The translations under genes and the position numbers were made by a program. A model generated the notes under the pieces. The model was not told the DNA's origin, searched no databases, and was given only the letters and a program-made list of their open reading frames with translations. From contig NZ_JACSJI010000016.1 in assembly GCF_014349105.1 (NCBI RefSeq), positions 33,936 to 97,935 of the forward strand: a DNA stretch of 64,000 bases, in the 5' to 3' direction. The stretch is from Caulobacter sp. 17J80-11 (lineage in GTDB: Bacteria > Pseudomonadota > Alphaproteobacteria > Caulobacterales > Caulobacteraceae). Shown one piece after another: positions 8,209 to 18,648 of the stretch (positions within the stretch are counted from its first letter, which is position 1; the number at the start of each line of letters is the position of its first letter).

Positions 8209-9102
8209 ATGTCGTTCGTTCCTTTCGACGATCGTGACGGCTGGATCTGGATGAACGGCGAATTCGTGCCCTGGCGCGAAGCGAAGACCCACGTTCTGAC
8301 CCACGCGCTGCACTACGGCTCCTCGGTGTTCGAGGGCGAGCGCATGTACAACGGCGAGATCTTCAAGCTGCGGGAGCATACCGAGCGTCTGTTCCGGTCC
8401 GCGGAGATGCTGGACTTCCAGATTCCTTACAGCGTGGCCGAGATCGATCAGGCCTGCAAGGACACCTGCGCCCGCGCCGGCCTGACCGACTGCTACATCC
8501 GCCCGGTCGCCTTCCGCGGCGCCGAGCAGATCGGCGTGTCGGCCCCTAACTCGAAGATCCATGTAGCGATCGCCGCGTGGGAGTGGCCGAGCTATTTCGA
8601 CGCAGCCACCAAGATGAAGGGCATCCGCCTGGCCTGGGCGAAGTACCGCCGGCCGGACCCGCTGACCGCCCCCAGCGCCGCCAAGGCCGCCGGCCTCTAC
8701 ATGATCTGCACCATCTCCAAGATGGCGGCGGAGCGTGAAGGCTACGCCGACGCCATGATGCTGGACTGGCGCGGCTACGTGGCCGAGGCCACCGGCGCCA
8801 ACGTGTTCTTCATCAAGGACGGCGTGGTCCACACCCCGCCGGTCGACGCCATCCTGGACGGCATCACTCGTCAGACGGTGATCGAGCTGGCCAAGGCCCG
8901 CTGCCTGGAAGTGGTGGTCCGCCACATCCGCCCCGAGGAACTGGCCGACTTCACCGAGTGCTTCGTCACCGGCACCGCCGCCGAGGTCACCCCGGTCGCC
9001 GAGATCGGCGAGTACAAGTTCACCCCCGGCGCCCTGAGCAAGGCGCTGATGGACGACTACAGCCGCCTGGTGCGGCGCGAGGCCCAGTCGGTCGCCGCTT
9101 AA
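8209..9102 (+). CDS. ilvE: Branched-chain amino acid aminotransferase
   Basis: 297 residues. The enzyme transfers the amino group between glutamate and branched-chain 2-oxo acids, the last step of Ile/Leu/Val synthesis and the first of their breakdown. It is a fold type IV PLP enzyme: HYGSSVFEGER near the N terminus, PLP lysine K159 in PSAAKAAG, and the cofactor-binding YVAEATGANVFFIKDG. A TAGGGAGA ribosome binding site precedes the ATG. A strong hairpin with a T run follows the stop, so it is probably transcribed alone. Confidence 0.94.
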   Translation: MSFVPFDDRDGWIWMNGEFVPWREAKTHVLTHALHYGSSVFEGERMYNGEIFKLREHTERLFRSAEMLDFQIPYSVAEIDQACKDTCARAGLTDCYIRPVAFRGAEQIGVSAPNSKIHVAIAAWEWPSYFDAATKMKGIRLAWAKYRRPDPLTAPSAAKAAGLYMICTISKMAAEREGYADAMMLDWRGYVAEATGANVFFIKDGVVHTPPVDAILDGITRQTVIELAKARCLEVVVRHIRPEELADFTECFVTGTAAEVTPVAEIGEYKFTPGALSKALMDDYSRLVRREAQSVAA

Positions 9103-9129
9103 CGAACCGATCCCTCGTGAGTGCGAAAG

Positions 9130-9158
9130 GCCCCGCTTCGTAAGAGGCGGGGCTTTTT
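9130..9158 (+). terminator. Intrinsic terminator of ilvE
   Basis: A seven-base stem (GCCCCGC at 9130-9136, GCGGGGC at 9147-9153) with a ten-base loop is followed by TTTTTG. It lies between the stop of ilvE and the convergent hybrid kinase gene. Confidence 0.85.
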
Positions 9159-9176
9159 GTTTTCGGCTCCTGGGGT

Positions 9177-11048
9177 TCAGGCGACCGCGCGATCCGCCGG
9201 TTCCGCTTCCGCGGCGGAGAGGACCTCGGACAGGGCGCCCAGCAGGCGGGCCGGATCCAGCGGCTTGGACACGAAGTAGGTCATGCCCGCGGCCATGCAG
9301 GCGGCGACGTCGTCGTCGCCGGTGTCGGCGGTCACCGCGATCACCGGGGTGTGCTGGTTGGGGCCGGCGGCGGCGCGCAGGCGGCGCGTGGTCTCTCTGC
9401 CGTCCATCTCCGGCATGCGCACGTCCATGAAGATGACGTCGAAGGCCTCGGCCCCGGCCATCTCCAGGGCCATGCGGCCGTGCGAGGCGGTGGCGATGTC
9501 GGCGCCCAGCGGCTGCAGCACCAGCTGCACGGCGCGGCGGTTGATCTCATGGTCGTCGACGATCAGCACGCGCAGCGGACGCTCGTCGCCTTCGTCGGCG
9601 GCTTCCGGCCCGGCGGGTTCGGCGGCGACCGTCGGCGCCGGCTCGACCGCGGGCGCGACCGGCTCGGGCGCGGGCGCGAAGCCGCGGGCCTGGAAGACGA
9701 ACGGCTCGGTCTGAGCCGGGTTGTCAGCGGCCGCCACGGCCAGAGGCAGGGTCAGGGCCAGGGTGAAGACCGAGCCCTGGTCCTTTACGCTGAAGGCGAC
9801 CAGATGACCGCCCATCAGACGGGCCAGCTGGCGGCTGATGGCCAGGCCCAGGCCCGTGCCGCCGTGACGGCGCGCGGCGTCGGCGTCGAGCTGTTCGAAC
9901 GGGGTGAACAGGCGGCCCAGCTGCTCGGCGTCCATGCCCGTGCCGGTGTCGGCCACCTGGAAGCGCAGGGCCACGGCGCCGTCCTCCGCCGGCCAGGCCG
10001 ACAGGCGCAGGGTGACAGAGCCCTGCTTGGTGAACTTCACCGCGTTCGAGATCAGGTTGTTGAGGATCTGGCGCAGGCGGGTCGGGTCGCCCTCGACGAA
10101 GTTCGGCAGGCCGGCCGAGCCTTCGACACGCAGGCGCAGGCCCTGCTTGCGGGCTTCCGCGCCCCAGAAGCGGGCGGTCTGGGCCAGCACGCCGCGCAAG
10201 TCGAAGGCGACGTTCTCGACCGACATGCGGCCGGCTTCCAGCTTGGAGTGGTCCAGCAGGTCGTCCAGCAGCGCCTTCATCATGCGTGCGGCGTCGGAGA
10301 TCAGGGCGGCGTTTGAGCGGGCGCCGGAATCGCGGGCGGTGCGCTCCAGTTCGGCGGCGCCGGCCAGCATGCCGCTGATCGGGGTGCGCAGCTCGTGGCT
10401 GACGGTGGCGACAAAGGCGGTGCGGGCGGCGTTGGCGGCTTCGGCCTCGGCGCGCTTGCGCTCGCTCTCGGCCCGGGCGGCGGCTTCAGAGGCGCGCGTC
10501 CCGTCCAGCGCCTTCCACAGGAAGGCCGAGTTGCCGAAGAAGATCACCGCGCCCATGACGATGGCGGTGTCGTAGGCGCCGCTGCCGCCGAAATAGCGGA
10601 CGAACAGCGGCGTGGTGATCAGGTAGATGAAATAGGGCGCCAGCGTCACGCTGATGGCCAGGCGCGAGGTGGGCGTGTTGACCACGCCGTTGATCACTGC
10701 GGCCGACAGCACGAAGGCGGCGCAGACCCCGCCCAGCGGCCCGCCGAGGATCCACAGCGGCACCGACAGGGCGCCGAAGATCGCCCCGCTGGCGAACAGG
10801 CAGGCCGAGCCCAGGGCGGCGCGCCAGACGGGGAGGCGCGCGGTTTCCGGGGGCAGGGGGCCGAAGGCGGCGACTTCGGCCAGCTGGGTCGCCCCGTAGG
10901 CGACCATCCAGGCCATGCTGATTTCCCAGCCCAGCAGCCGGCTCATCGCCAGGGCGGCCAGCGACGCCAGCACGAAACGACGGGCCAGATGCGTCCGGCG
11001 CGTGCGCGCGGCCTGCACCAATCCCGTCGATTCGACCGCAGCCGTCAT
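9177..11048 (-). CDS. Membrane-bound hybrid sensor histidine kinase/response regulator
   Basis: 623 residues from the ATG at 11048, which has GGAAGGAT upstream; a longer reading to 11096 is less likely. The N-terminal 175 residues contain several hydrophobic segments and no large periplasmic domain. A helical stretch leads to the phosphoacceptor block VATVSHELRTPISG (His218), an ATPase domain with G boxes, a Pro/Ala-rich linker of about 50 residues (after about 435) and a C-terminal receiver domain (LIVDDHEINRR, then MDVRMPEMDG). The architecture is that of a phosphorelay kinase without an attached phosphotransfer domain, so it should need a separate Hpt protein. Its input is unknown. Confidence 0.92.
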   Translation of the reverse strand: MTAAVESTGLVQAARTRRTHLARRFVLASLAALAMSRLLGWEISMAWMVAYGATQLAEVAAFGPLPPETARLPVWRAALGSACLFASGAIFGALSVPLWILGGPLGGVCAAFVLSAAVINGVVNTPTSRLAISVTLAPYFIYLITTPLFVRYFGGSGAYDTAIVMGAVIFFGNSAFLWKALDGTRASEAAARAESERKRAEAEAANAARTAFVATVSHELRTPISGMLAGAAELERTARDSGARSNAALISDAARMMKALLDDLLDHSKLEAGRMSVENVAFDLRGVLAQTARFWGAEARKQGLRLRVEGSAGLPNFVEGDPTRLRQILNNLISNAVKFTKQGSVTLRLSAWPAEDGAVALRFQVADTGTGMDAEQLGRLFTPFEQLDADAARRHGGTGLGLAISRQLARLMGGHLVAFSVKDQGSVFTLALTLPLAVAAADNPAQTEPFVFQARGFAPAPEPVAPAVEPAPTVAAEPAGPEAADEGDERPLRVLIVDDHEINRRAVQLVLQPLGADIATASHGRMALEMAGAEAFDVIFMDVRMPEMDGRETTRRLRAAAGPNQHTPVIAVTADTGDDDVAACMAAGMTYFVSKPLDPARLLGALSEVLSAAEAEPADRAVA

Positions 11049-11170
11049 GCCGGATCCTTCCGCCCCGAAGCCGATACCGCCGTTAGGTGAGCGCATTCGG
11101 TAGCGATCGAGCCTAGACGAACGAGACTAACGGGGCGTGAAGGAAAACCGGATTTCGAGGTTAAGGCGGC

Positions 11171-12334
<1,164 letters not shown>

Positions 12335-12385
12335 CGGCGGGCTTCCTCGGTACGCTTCTTGTCGTGTGTTCAGGGGGGGGCTGAA

Positions 12386-12420
12386 ACGAAAACGCCGGCG
12401 GCCTTTCGGGCCGCCGGCGT
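12386..12420 (-). terminator. Intrinsic terminator between the two acyl-CoA dehydrogenase genes
   Basis: A perfect twelve-base stem (12392-12403 with 12409-12420) and a five-base loop lie eight bases after the stop of the 12428-14212 gene. On the minus strand it is followed by TTTTCGTTTC. It should end the MerR-acyl-CoA dehydrogenase transcript and leaves the downstream 387-residue gene needing its own promoter. Confidence 0.88.
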
Positions 12421-12427
12421 CGTCGGA

Positions 12428-14212
12428 TCAGAAGGCTTCGGCCGGCAGGGCCATCATGGTGTCGGCGCCGGTCTTCAGCTTGGCCAGGTGGCCGGCCGCG
12501 TCGGGCAGGATCCGCTCCAGGAAGAAGCGGCCGGTGGTCAGCTTGCTCGCGTAGAAGGGATCGGTGTCGCCGGCGGCGATCTTGGCCTGGGCGGCCTCGG
12601 CCATCTGCGCCCACATGTAGGCCAGCGCGGTCAGGCCGAAGACGTGCAGGTAGTCGGTCGAGGCGGCGCCGGCGTTGTCCGGGTTGGCCACGCCGTTCTG
12701 CATCAGCCAGAAGGTGGCCTCCTGCAGCTTGGCCTTGGTGTCGGCCAGGCCGTCCAGGAACGGCTTCAGCTCGGCGTTCGCCTGGCGCTCGGCGACGTAG
12801 GCGTCGACTTCCTGGAAGAAGGTCATCACCGCGCGGCCGCCGTTGGCGGCCAGCTTGCGGCCGACCAGGTCCAGGGCCTGCACGCCGTTGGTGCCCTCGT
12901 AGATCATGGTGATGCGGGCGTCGCGCAGGTACTGCGAGGCCGGGAAGTGCTCGGTGTAGCCCGAGCCGCCGTGCACCTGCATGGCCTGCGAGGCGACGTG
13001 GAAGCCGCGGTCGGTCAGGTAGGCTTTCAGCACCGGGGTCAGCAGGCCCATGTAGTCCTTGGCCTTGGTGGCCACGGCCTCGTCGGGCGAGTGCTGCAGG
13101 TCGGCGTGCAGCGCGGTCCACAGCACGAAGGCCTGGCCGCCTTCGATGAAGGCCTTGGACTCCATCAGCATGCGGCGCACGTCCGGGTGGACGATGATCG
13201 GGTCCGCCGGGCCGTCCGGGTTCTTCGGGCCGGTCAGGGAGCGGCCCTGCAGGCGCTCCTTGGCGAACTCGACGGCCGCCTGGTAGGCGGCGGCGCCGAT
13301 CGACAGGCCCTGCAGGCCGGTGCCGAGGCGCGCCTCGTTCATCATCACGAACATGGCCTTGAGGCCTTCGTTCTCCTTGCCGACGAGCCAGCCCTTGGCG
13401 TCGTCGTAGGCCATCACGGCGGTGGCGTTGCCGTGGATGCCCATCTTGTGCTCGAGGCCGGCGCACTTGGCGTTGTTGCGCTCGCCCAGGCTGCCGTCGG
13501 CGTTGACGAAGAACTTGGGCACCACGAACAGGCTGATGCCCTTCACGCCCTGGGGCGCGCCTTCGATGCGGGCCAGCACCAGGTGGATGATGTTGTCGGT
13601 GAAGTCGTGCTCGCCGGAGCTGATCCAGATCTTCTGGCCGGTGATTTGGTAGCTGCCGTCGCCGTTCGGCACGGCCTTGGTGCGGATCATGCCCAGGTCC
13701 GTGCCGCACTGCGGCTCGGTCAGGTTCATGGTGCCGCCCCACTCGCCGGAGACCAGCTTGGGCAGGTAGGTGGCCTTCTGCTCCTCGGAGCCGGCCGCGA
13801 TCAGGGCCGAGTACACGCCGTGGGTCAGGCCCGGGTACATGGAGAAGGCGGCGCTGGCGGCGGCGGTCATCTGGCCGTAGGCCATCGACACCACGGCCGG
13901 CATGCCCTGGCCGCCGTAGGCCGGGTCGGAGCTGAGCGCCGGCCAGCCGGCCTCGACCATCTGCTTGTAGGCGGCGCGCCAGCCGGTCGGCGTGGTCACC
14001 GTGCCGTCGGCGTTCAGCTTGCAGCCTTCCTGGTCGCCCGTCTTGTTCAGCGGCGCGATCACTTCCTCGGCGAACTTCGCGCCCTCCTCGAGGATCTGGG
14101 CCACCAGGTCGGAGGAGGCGTCGGCGAAGCCCGGCAGGTTCGAATACCGGTCGATGTCGAGGACGTCGGTCAGCAGGAAGGTGAAGTCGCGGACGGGCGC
14201 TTTGTAGGCCAT
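12428..14212 (-). CDS. Acyl-CoA dehydrogenase, extended FadE-type with C-terminal domain
   Basis: 594 residues, longer than classic acyl-CoA dehydrogenases because of an N-terminal extension (MAYKAPVRDFTFLLTDVLDI) and a C-terminal helical domain, as in the proteobacterial three-domain type. Visible are LTEPQCGTDLGMIRTKA, the FAD-binding YQITGQKIWISSGEHD region, and MIYEGTNGVQALDLVGRK, where the Glu of YEGT is the likely catalytic base. It acts in fatty acid beta-oxidation or a related acyl-CoA pathway. It starts 18 bases after the MerR-family regulator gene and is very likely its operon partner. Confidence 0.93.
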   Translation of the reverse strand: MAYKAPVRDFTFLLTDVLDIDRYSNLPGFADASSDLVAQILEEGAKFAEEVIAPLNKTGDQEGCKLNADGTVTTPTGWRAAYKQMVEAGWPALSSDPAYGGQGMPAVVSMAYGQMTAAASAAFSMYPGLTHGVYSALIAAGSEEQKATYLPKLVSGEWGGTMNLTEPQCGTDLGMIRTKAVPNGDGSYQITGQKIWISSGEHDFTDNIIHLVLARIEGAPQGVKGISLFVVPKFFVNADGSLGERNNAKCAGLEHKMGIHGNATAVMAYDDAKGWLVGKENEGLKAMFVMMNEARLGTGLQGLSIGAAAYQAAVEFAKERLQGRSLTGPKNPDGPADPIIVHPDVRRMLMESKAFIEGGQAFVLWTALHADLQHSPDEAVATKAKDYMGLLTPVLKAYLTDRGFHVASQAMQVHGGSGYTEHFPASQYLRDARITMIYEGTNGVQALDLVGRKLAANGGRAVMTFFQEVDAYVAERQANAELKPFLDGLADTKAKLQEATFWLMQNGVANPDNAGAASTDYLHVFGLTALAYMWAQMAEAAQAKIAAGDTDPFYASKLTTGRFFLERILPDAAGHLAKLKTGADTMMALPAEAF

Positions 14213-14230
14213 GGTTTTCCTGGTCCTCGT

Positions 14231-14725
14231 TTAGGCGGTCTTGCGGGTGGGGGCGGGCGCGTCGTCGGCGGCGTCTTCGCCGAGCCGGGCGCGCAGCAGG
14301 GTCTCGTAGTCGGCCGCCTGGGGCAGCAGGTCCGGGCGGTGCTCGGCCACCTTCTCCTCCAGCCAGGCGCAGCCCTTCTCGACGGTGTCGATGGCCTCGT
14401 CGAGGTCCTGCCGCTGGCGCTTGAGGGTGTCGAGCTGGGCGCGGAAACGCTTCAGCGTCTCGGCCATCTGCACGGCGTTGCCGTCCTTGCGGTCGTAGAG
14501 CTCGAGCAGCTCGCGGATCTCCACCAGGGAGAAGCCGATGCGCTTGCCGCGCAGGATCAGCTGCAGCCGGGCGCGGTCGCGCGCGGAGAACACCCGCGTC
14601 TGTCCGCGGCGGGACGGGAACAGCAGTTCCTTGTCTTCGTAGAAGCGCAGCGCGCGCGCGGTGACGTCGAACTCGCGGCAGAGCTGGCGGATCGAATAGG
14701 TCCGGCGGTCGTCGGCGATGGTCAT
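14231..14725 (-). CDS. MerR-family transcriptional regulator, LiuR-like
   Basis: 164 residues. The N-terminal MerR helix-turn-helix reads YSIRQLCREFDVTARALRFY and is followed by RRGQTRVFSARDRARLQLIL, the signature of the LiuR group that controls branched-chain amino acid and fatty acid breakdown. A dimerising helix (about 85-120) and a variable tail complete it; the metal-binding cysteines of metal-sensing MerR proteins are absent. It is first in an operon with an acyl-CoA dehydrogenase, and a duplicated LiuR-like palindrome lies just upstream, suggesting autoregulation of the operon. The inducer is probably an acyl-CoA-type metabolite, which is inference. Confidence 0.9.
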   Translation of the reverse strand: MTIADDRRTYSIRQLCREFDVTARALRFYEDKELLFPSRRGQTRVFSARDRARLQLILRGKRIGFSLVEIRELLELYDRKDGNAVQMAETLKRFRAQLDTLKRQRQDLDEAIDTVEKGCAWLEEKVAEHRPDLLPQAADYETLLRARLGEDAADDAPAPTRKTA

Positions 14726-14739
14726 GGCTCAAATCTAAC

Positions 14740-14784
14740 TTGACGCGTGCGTAAAGGGAAGGTCCATCTTTACGCTCGCGTCAA
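14740..14784. promoter_or_regulatory. Duplicated LiuR-like operator upstream of the MerR gene
   Basis: TTGACGCGTGCGTAAAG (14740-14756) and CTTTACGCTCGCGTCAA (14768-14784) are inverted copies with one mismatch over 17 bases, separated by 11 bases. Each copy is itself an imperfect palindrome resembling the known LiuR consensus (TTTACGT/ACGTAAA-like arms). The nearer copy is 15 bases upstream of the MerR start codon, so binding would overlap the leader or promoter. The RMD1-family gene stop lies 35 bases beyond on the other side. Confidence 0.75.
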
Positions 14785-14818
14785 CGGCAATCGCCACGCC
14801 TGCGGCGCGGCGCCGCGC

Positions 14819-15655
14819 TCAGTGCCCGCCGCCGAAGCCCATCTGCCAGAGGGTCAGCACGATCTCGGCGGCGATCAGCAGCACGATCAGGATTTCCAAC
14901 CGCAGCGACCGCTGGGTGTCGATCAGGTCGGTCAGGGCGGTCGCGGTCTTGCCGATCACCTCGATCTTGCGGTTCAGGGTGTCGGCCCGCTCGGTCAGCT
15001 CGTACTCGTCCTCCAGGCGCGAATAGAGCCGGTCCAGGTCGGGGCGGTCCCACAGCACGTCGGGCCGCTCCTGCACCGCCACCCGCGCCGACACTCGGTG
15101 CTGGACCAGCAGGGCCGAGCCGATCAGCTTCAGCATGGCGCGCCGGCCGCCGGGCGCGCGCCCGTCCGCGGCCAACCGCCCGGCGAACGGCTCGAGCGTG
15201 TCGAACACCGAGGCCACCTGCCGCTCGTCGTGGGCCAGGGCCGTGCTCTTGGCCAGCACGTCGGCCACGACCATCAGATGCTCGGGGCTGAAGGCGCGCA
15301 ACTGCACCGTCCCGTCCGGCCCGACGCCTTCCTCGCCTTCGCGCGCGAGTCGGATCGGCACGGCCTCTTCCTCGCGCGTCTCCACCGGTTCGCTGACCCG
15401 CGGCCTCAGCCCGCGCAGCACCTCGTCCTCTTCCAGCGGGGTCAGGCCGACCAGCACGACGACGCCGTAGCGGAACACCGCCGCAAAGCCGTCGCCGACG
15501 CGGAAGCACAGGGGCGAGGTGGCGTAGACGTCGCTGCGCTCCAGCCCGGCGGTGTTGATCCGGTCGCCGAGCAGCAGCGCGCGCGCCGTCGCCATCGGTC
15601 GTCCGCTGAGCAGCGGCCGGGGCGGGGCGGGGGCAGGCGGCACGACGTCGGCCAT
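14819..15655 (-). CDS. RMD1/DUF155 family protein, C-terminal membrane anchor
   Basis: 278 residues from the ATG at 15655; an ATG at 15595 (MATARALLLG) or an upstream GTG are alternatives and no ribosome binding site decides. The body matches the RMD1/DUF155 family, with YATSPLCFRVGDGFAAVFRYGVVVLVGL early, then the RPDVLWDRPDLDRLYSRLEDEYEL and ALTDLIDTQRSLRLEILIVLLI blocks. The C terminus has one hydrophobic helix. Eukaryotic relatives are mitochondrial or ER tail-anchored proteins, for example in mitochondrial translation; the bacterial function is unknown. The in-frame extension to 16306 is a shadow of the HAD gene. Confidence 0.85.
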   Translation of the reverse strand: MADVVPPAPAPPRPLLSGRPMATARALLLGDRINTAGLERSDVYATSPLCFRVGDGFAAVFRYGVVVLVGLTPLEEDEVLRGLRPRVSEPVETREEEAVPIRLAREGEEGVGPDGTVQLRAFSPEHLMVVADVLAKSTALAHDERQVASVFDTLEPFAGRLAADGRAPGGRRAMLKLIGSALLVQHRVSARVAVQERPDVLWDRPDLDRLYSRLEDEYELTERADTLNRKIEVIGKTATALTDLIDTQRSLRLEILIVLLIAAEIVLTLWQMGFGGGH

Positions 15656-15733
15656 CGGGCGGGGGCTCACGGCTTTGCGCCCGGCGCGACGCAGCCTAGA
15701 CCGGGCGTCGCGGTAACCACCCGGAGCGCCTGC

Positions 15734-16408
15734 ATGTTCGACGCCGTGATCTTCGATTGCGACGGTGTCCTGGTTGACAGCGAGGTGCTGTCGCTGGAGG
15801 TCGAGCTGGAGGCGATGGCCGAGCTCGGCGTGACCTACGACCTGGTCGAGTACAAGGCGCGCTTTCTGGGCCTGCCGCCGGGGCCGCTGCTGGAAGCGCT
15901 GGACGCGGACTGCCGCGCCGCCACCGGGCGCCCGCTGGCCGAGAACTTCATGCCCGACCTGCAGGCGCGCTTCGTCGCCGCCTGCGCCGAGCGTCTGGCC
16001 GAGATCGCCGGGGTCGCGGCGGCGGTCGAAGCCCTGCCGCTGGCCCGGGCGGTGGCCAGCTCCAGCGGCGCGGTCCACCTCCGCAAGAAGCTGGACCAGA
16101 CCGGTCTGCTGCCGTTGTTCGATCCGCACGTCTATTCGGCCGAGCTGGTCGCGCGCGGCAAGCCGCACCCCGACGTCTTCCTCTACGCCGCCGACAGGAT
16201 CAGGGCCGATCCGCGCCGCTGCCTGGCGCTGGAAGACAGCCTCAACGGCGTGCGCGCGGCGCTGGCGGCCGGCATGACGGTCTGGGGGTTCGCGGGCGGG
16301 GGCCACATGGATCCGGTCACCGCCGGGCGGCTGGCCGAGGCGGGGGCGGAACGGGTGCTGGGCTCCTGGGCCGAGGCCGAGGCGTTGTGGAGCGGCTGGG
16401 GACGTTGA
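15734..16408 (+). CDS. HAD superfamily hydrolase (phosphoglucomutase/phosphatase-like, subfamily IA)
   Basis: 224 residues starting [17 protein letters not shown], with nucleophile D8 and acid D10. Motif II is ASSSG, motif III the K in [10 protein letters not shown] and motif [12 protein letters not shown]. The cap domain lies between about residues 18 and 85. The pattern is that of beta-phosphoglucomutase-like and sugar-phosphate phosphatases; the substrate is not readable. The frame extends upstream to 14747 but the family match starts at this ATG. It ends 32 bases before lysS on the same strand. Confidence 0.9.
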   Translation: MFDAVIFDCDGVLVDSEVLSLEVELEAMAELGVTYDLVEYKARFLGLPPGPLLEALDADCRAATGRPLAENFMPDLQARFVAACAERLAEIAGVAAAVEALPLARAVASSSGAVHLRKKLDQTGLLPLFDPHVYSAELVARGKPHPDVFLYAADRIRADPRRCLALEDSLNGVRAALAAGMTVWGFAGGGHMDPVTAGRLAEAGAERVLGSWAEAEALWSGWGR

Positions 16409-16440
16409 CCCGGGGCGGCGCGCCGCCTAAGCCCCGCGCC

Positions 16441-18129
16441 ATGCAACACGGTCTCTCTTCGATCGCCCGCGACGGCCGGGCCTGGCCCTTCGAGCAAGCG
16501 CGCAACCTGCTGGCGCGGCTCCTGAAAACGCGTCTGAACGACGACGCGGAACGCGACCTGGCGGCCAGCCTGCTGCAGAAAGGCAAGGCGGACGAGGCGG
16601 TGACCACCTTCCCGGCGCTGGGGCGGGCGGTGATCTTCGAGACCGGCTACGGCCCCTCGGGCCTGCCGCACATCGGCACCTTCGGCGAAGTGGCGCGCAC
16701 CTCCATGGTGCGCGCGGCTTTCCGCGCGCTCACCGACGACCACCTGCCGACCCGGCTGGTCTGCTTCTCGGACGACATGGACGGCCTGCGCAAGGTGCCG
16801 GACAACGTGCCGAACAAGGAGATGCTGGCCGAGGACCTGGGCAAGCCGCTGACCGTGGTGCGCGACCCGTTCGGCGAGCACGACAGCTTCGGCCGCCACA
16901 ACAACGCGCGCCTGCGCGCCTTCCTGGACTCGTTCGGCTTCGACTACGAGTTCCTGTCGGCCACCGACTGCTACCGCTCGGGCCGCTTCGACGAGACCCT
17001 GCTGAAGGCGCTGGCGCGCTTCGACGAAATCCAGGCGGTGATGCTGCCGACCCTGGGGCCGGACCGGCGCGCCACCTACTCGCCCTTCCTTCCCGTGAGC
17101 CCGACCACCGGCCGGGTGCTGCAGGTCCCCACCCTGGAGCGCAACGTCGAGCGCGGCACCATCGTGTTCGAGGACGAGAACGGCCAGCGGGTCGAACAGT
17201 CGGTCACCGGCGGCCTGGTGAAGATGCAGTGGAAGCCCGACTGGGCCATGCGCTGGGTCGCGCTGGGCGTCGACTACGAGATGGCCGGCAAGGACCTGAT
17301 CGACTCGGTCAAGGTGTCGTCGCGCATCGCCCGCATCCTGGGCGGCGAGCCGCCGGAGGGCTTCAACTACGAGCTCTTCCTGGACGAGAACGGCGAGAAG
17401 ATCTCCAAGTCCAAGGGCAACGGCCTGACCATGGAGGACTGGCTGCGGTACGGCGCGCCGGAGAGCCTCGCCTACTACATGTTCCAGTCCCCCAAGTCGG
17501 CCAAGAAGCTGCACTTCGACGTGGTGCCGAAGGCGACCGACGAGTACCTGCAGCAGCTGGACGCCTACAACCGCACGGTTACCGAGGGCGCGAACGCCAC
17601 GCCGATCGAGAACCCGGTCTGGCACGTCCACAACGGCCAGCCGCCGAAGAAGGGCCCACCGGTCACCTTCGGCCTGATGCTGAACCTGGTCTCGGCCGCC
17701 AACGCCGCCGACAAGGCGACCCTGTGGGGCTTCCTGTCGCGCTACGCGCCGGACGCGACGCCGCAGAGCGAGCCGCTGCTCGACCGCTTGGCCGGCTACG
17801 CGCTGAATTATTACGAGGACTTCGTCCGCCCGGCCAAGCAGTTCCGCCTGCCCGACCCCAGGGAGAAGGCCGCGCTGGAGGACCTGGCCACGCGCCTGAA
17901 GGCCCTGCCGGCCGACTGCAAGGACGGCGAGCTGATCCAGAACGAGGTCTATGCGGTCGGCAAGGACCACGGCTTCGAGCCGCTGCGGGCCTGGTTCGGG
18001 GCGCTCTACGAGGTGCTGCTGGGCCAGACCCAGGGGCCGCGCTTCGGCTCGTTCGCGGCGATCTTCGGCCTGGACCGGACGGTCGCCCTGATCGAGCAGG
18101 GCGCGCGCGGCGAGTTGGTGGCCGGCTGA
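16441..18129 (+). CDS. lysS: Class I (archaeal-type) lysyl-tRNA synthetase
   Basis: 562 residues. It charges tRNA-Lys. Unlike the class II LysRS of most bacteria it has a Rossmann catalytic core: the HIGH-like [10 protein letters not shown] (about residue 77) and KISKSKG (about 321), between which sit the LysRS-I specific insertions. Class I LysRS is known from archaea and some bacteria including alphaproteobacteria such as Caulobacter and Rickettsia. The ATG at 16441 matches the family N terminus; the codons before it are not conserved. A hairpin follows the stop. Confidence 0.95.
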   Translation: MQHGLSSIARDGRAWPFEQARNLLARLLKTRLNDDAERDLAASLLQKGKADEAVTTFPALGRAVIFETGYGPSGLPHIGTFGEVARTSMVRAAFRALTDDHLPTRLVCFSDDMDGLRKVPDNVPNKEMLAEDLGKPLTVVRDPFGEHDSFGRHNNARLRAFLDSFGFDYEFLSATDCYRSGRFDETLLKALARFDEIQAVMLPTLGPDRRATYSPFLPVSPTTGRVLQVPTLERNVERGTIVFEDENGQRVEQSVTGGLVKMQWKPDWAMRWVALGVDYEMAGKDLIDSVKVSSRIARILGGEPPEGFNYELFLDENGEKISKSKGNGLTMEDWLRYGAPESLAYYMFQSPKSAKKLHFDVVPKATDEYLQQLDAYNRTVTEGANATPIENPVWHVHNGQPPKKGPPVTFGLMLNLVSAANAADKATLWGFLSRYAPDATPQSEPLLDRLAGYALNYYEDFVRPAKQFRLPDPREKAALEDLATRLKALPADCKDGELIQNEVYAVGKDHGFEPLRAWFGALYEVLLGQTQGPRFGSFAAIFGLDRTVALIEQGARGELVAG

Positions 18130-18139
18130 TGCTTGTACG

Positions 18140-18162
18140 GAGGCGAGCCGGCGGCTCGCCTC
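18140..18162 (+). terminator. Probable terminator of lysS, shared by convergent gene
   Basis: A ten-base perfect stem, GAGGCGAGCC (18140-18149) and GGCTCGCCTC (18153-18162), with a three-base loop lies 10 bases after the lysS stop and abuts the stop codon of the convergent membrane protein gene. The plus strand continues TTACTTCT, a weak T tract, so termination efficiency is uncertain. Confidence 0.6.
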
Positions 18163-18648
18163 TTACTTCTGGGTGAACCCCAGGGCCTCCCGCTCACGCC
18201 ACACACGCCAGGTGCCGACCGCCAGAGCGCCGAGGGCGCCGTAGCTGGAGATCGCCAGGGCGGCGATGTAAGCGCGGGTTCCGATCGAGAGGTCGAGCAG
18301 GAAGGCGATGTGAATGACGACCGCGATCGACTGGAACGCGGCGGCGAATATCGGCCAGCTGCGCTGCGACTTCCAGGCGATCCCGACGAACACGGCGAGC
18401 ACGCTCGTGTCGATCGCCAGCCAAAGGTGCTCAGGCGTAAAACTCGCCGTGTCGTCCTGTGCGAAGACGGTGGCGAGCCAACTGATCAGGCAAACGACCG
18501 CGGCGGTCTGCTCGGGCCGGTCCCCCTTCAACAGGGCGAGGCCGCACGTGAGCAAAAGGGCGACCGCCCAGATCTGCGAGTAGATCGAGTCGAACAAAAC
18601 CAAACGCCCCCGAGGCTGACCTCGGGGGCGAAAGTGGCAGACTCGCAT
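18163..18648 (-). CDS. Small integral membrane protein of unknown function
   Basis: I do not recognise the family. From the ATG at 18648 it has 161 residues, but the first 15 are encoded by a GC-rich terminator hairpin, so the true start may be the TTG at 18603 (then about 146 residues, beginning LVLFDSIYSQIWAVALLLTC). The body has four or five hydrophobic segments separated by short charged loops and ends WREREALGFTQK. It is convergent with lysS. No catalytic motif is visible. Confidence 0.7.
   Translation of the reverse strand: MRVCHFRPRGQPRGRLVLFDSIYSQIWAVALLLTCGLALLKGDRPEQTAAVVCLISWLATVFAQDDTASFTPEHLWLAIDTSVLAVFVGIAWKSQRSWPIFAAAFQSIAVVIHIAFLLDLSIGTRAYIAALAISSYGALGALAVGTWRVWREREALGFTQK
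18601..18630 (-). terminator. Intrinsic terminator of the 18677-19018 gene
   Basis: A perfect eleven-base stem (18605-18615 with 18620-18630) with a CTGA/TCAG tetraloop lies 46 bases after the stop of the small gene. On the minus strand it is followed by TTTGGTTTTGTT. It sits at, or inside, the 5' end of the next gene on that strand. Confidence 0.85.

Noticed and set aside
14231..14725. Metal-responsive MerR regulator
   Set aside because: The cysteines that bind metal in such proteins are absent and the sequence matches the LiuR group instead.
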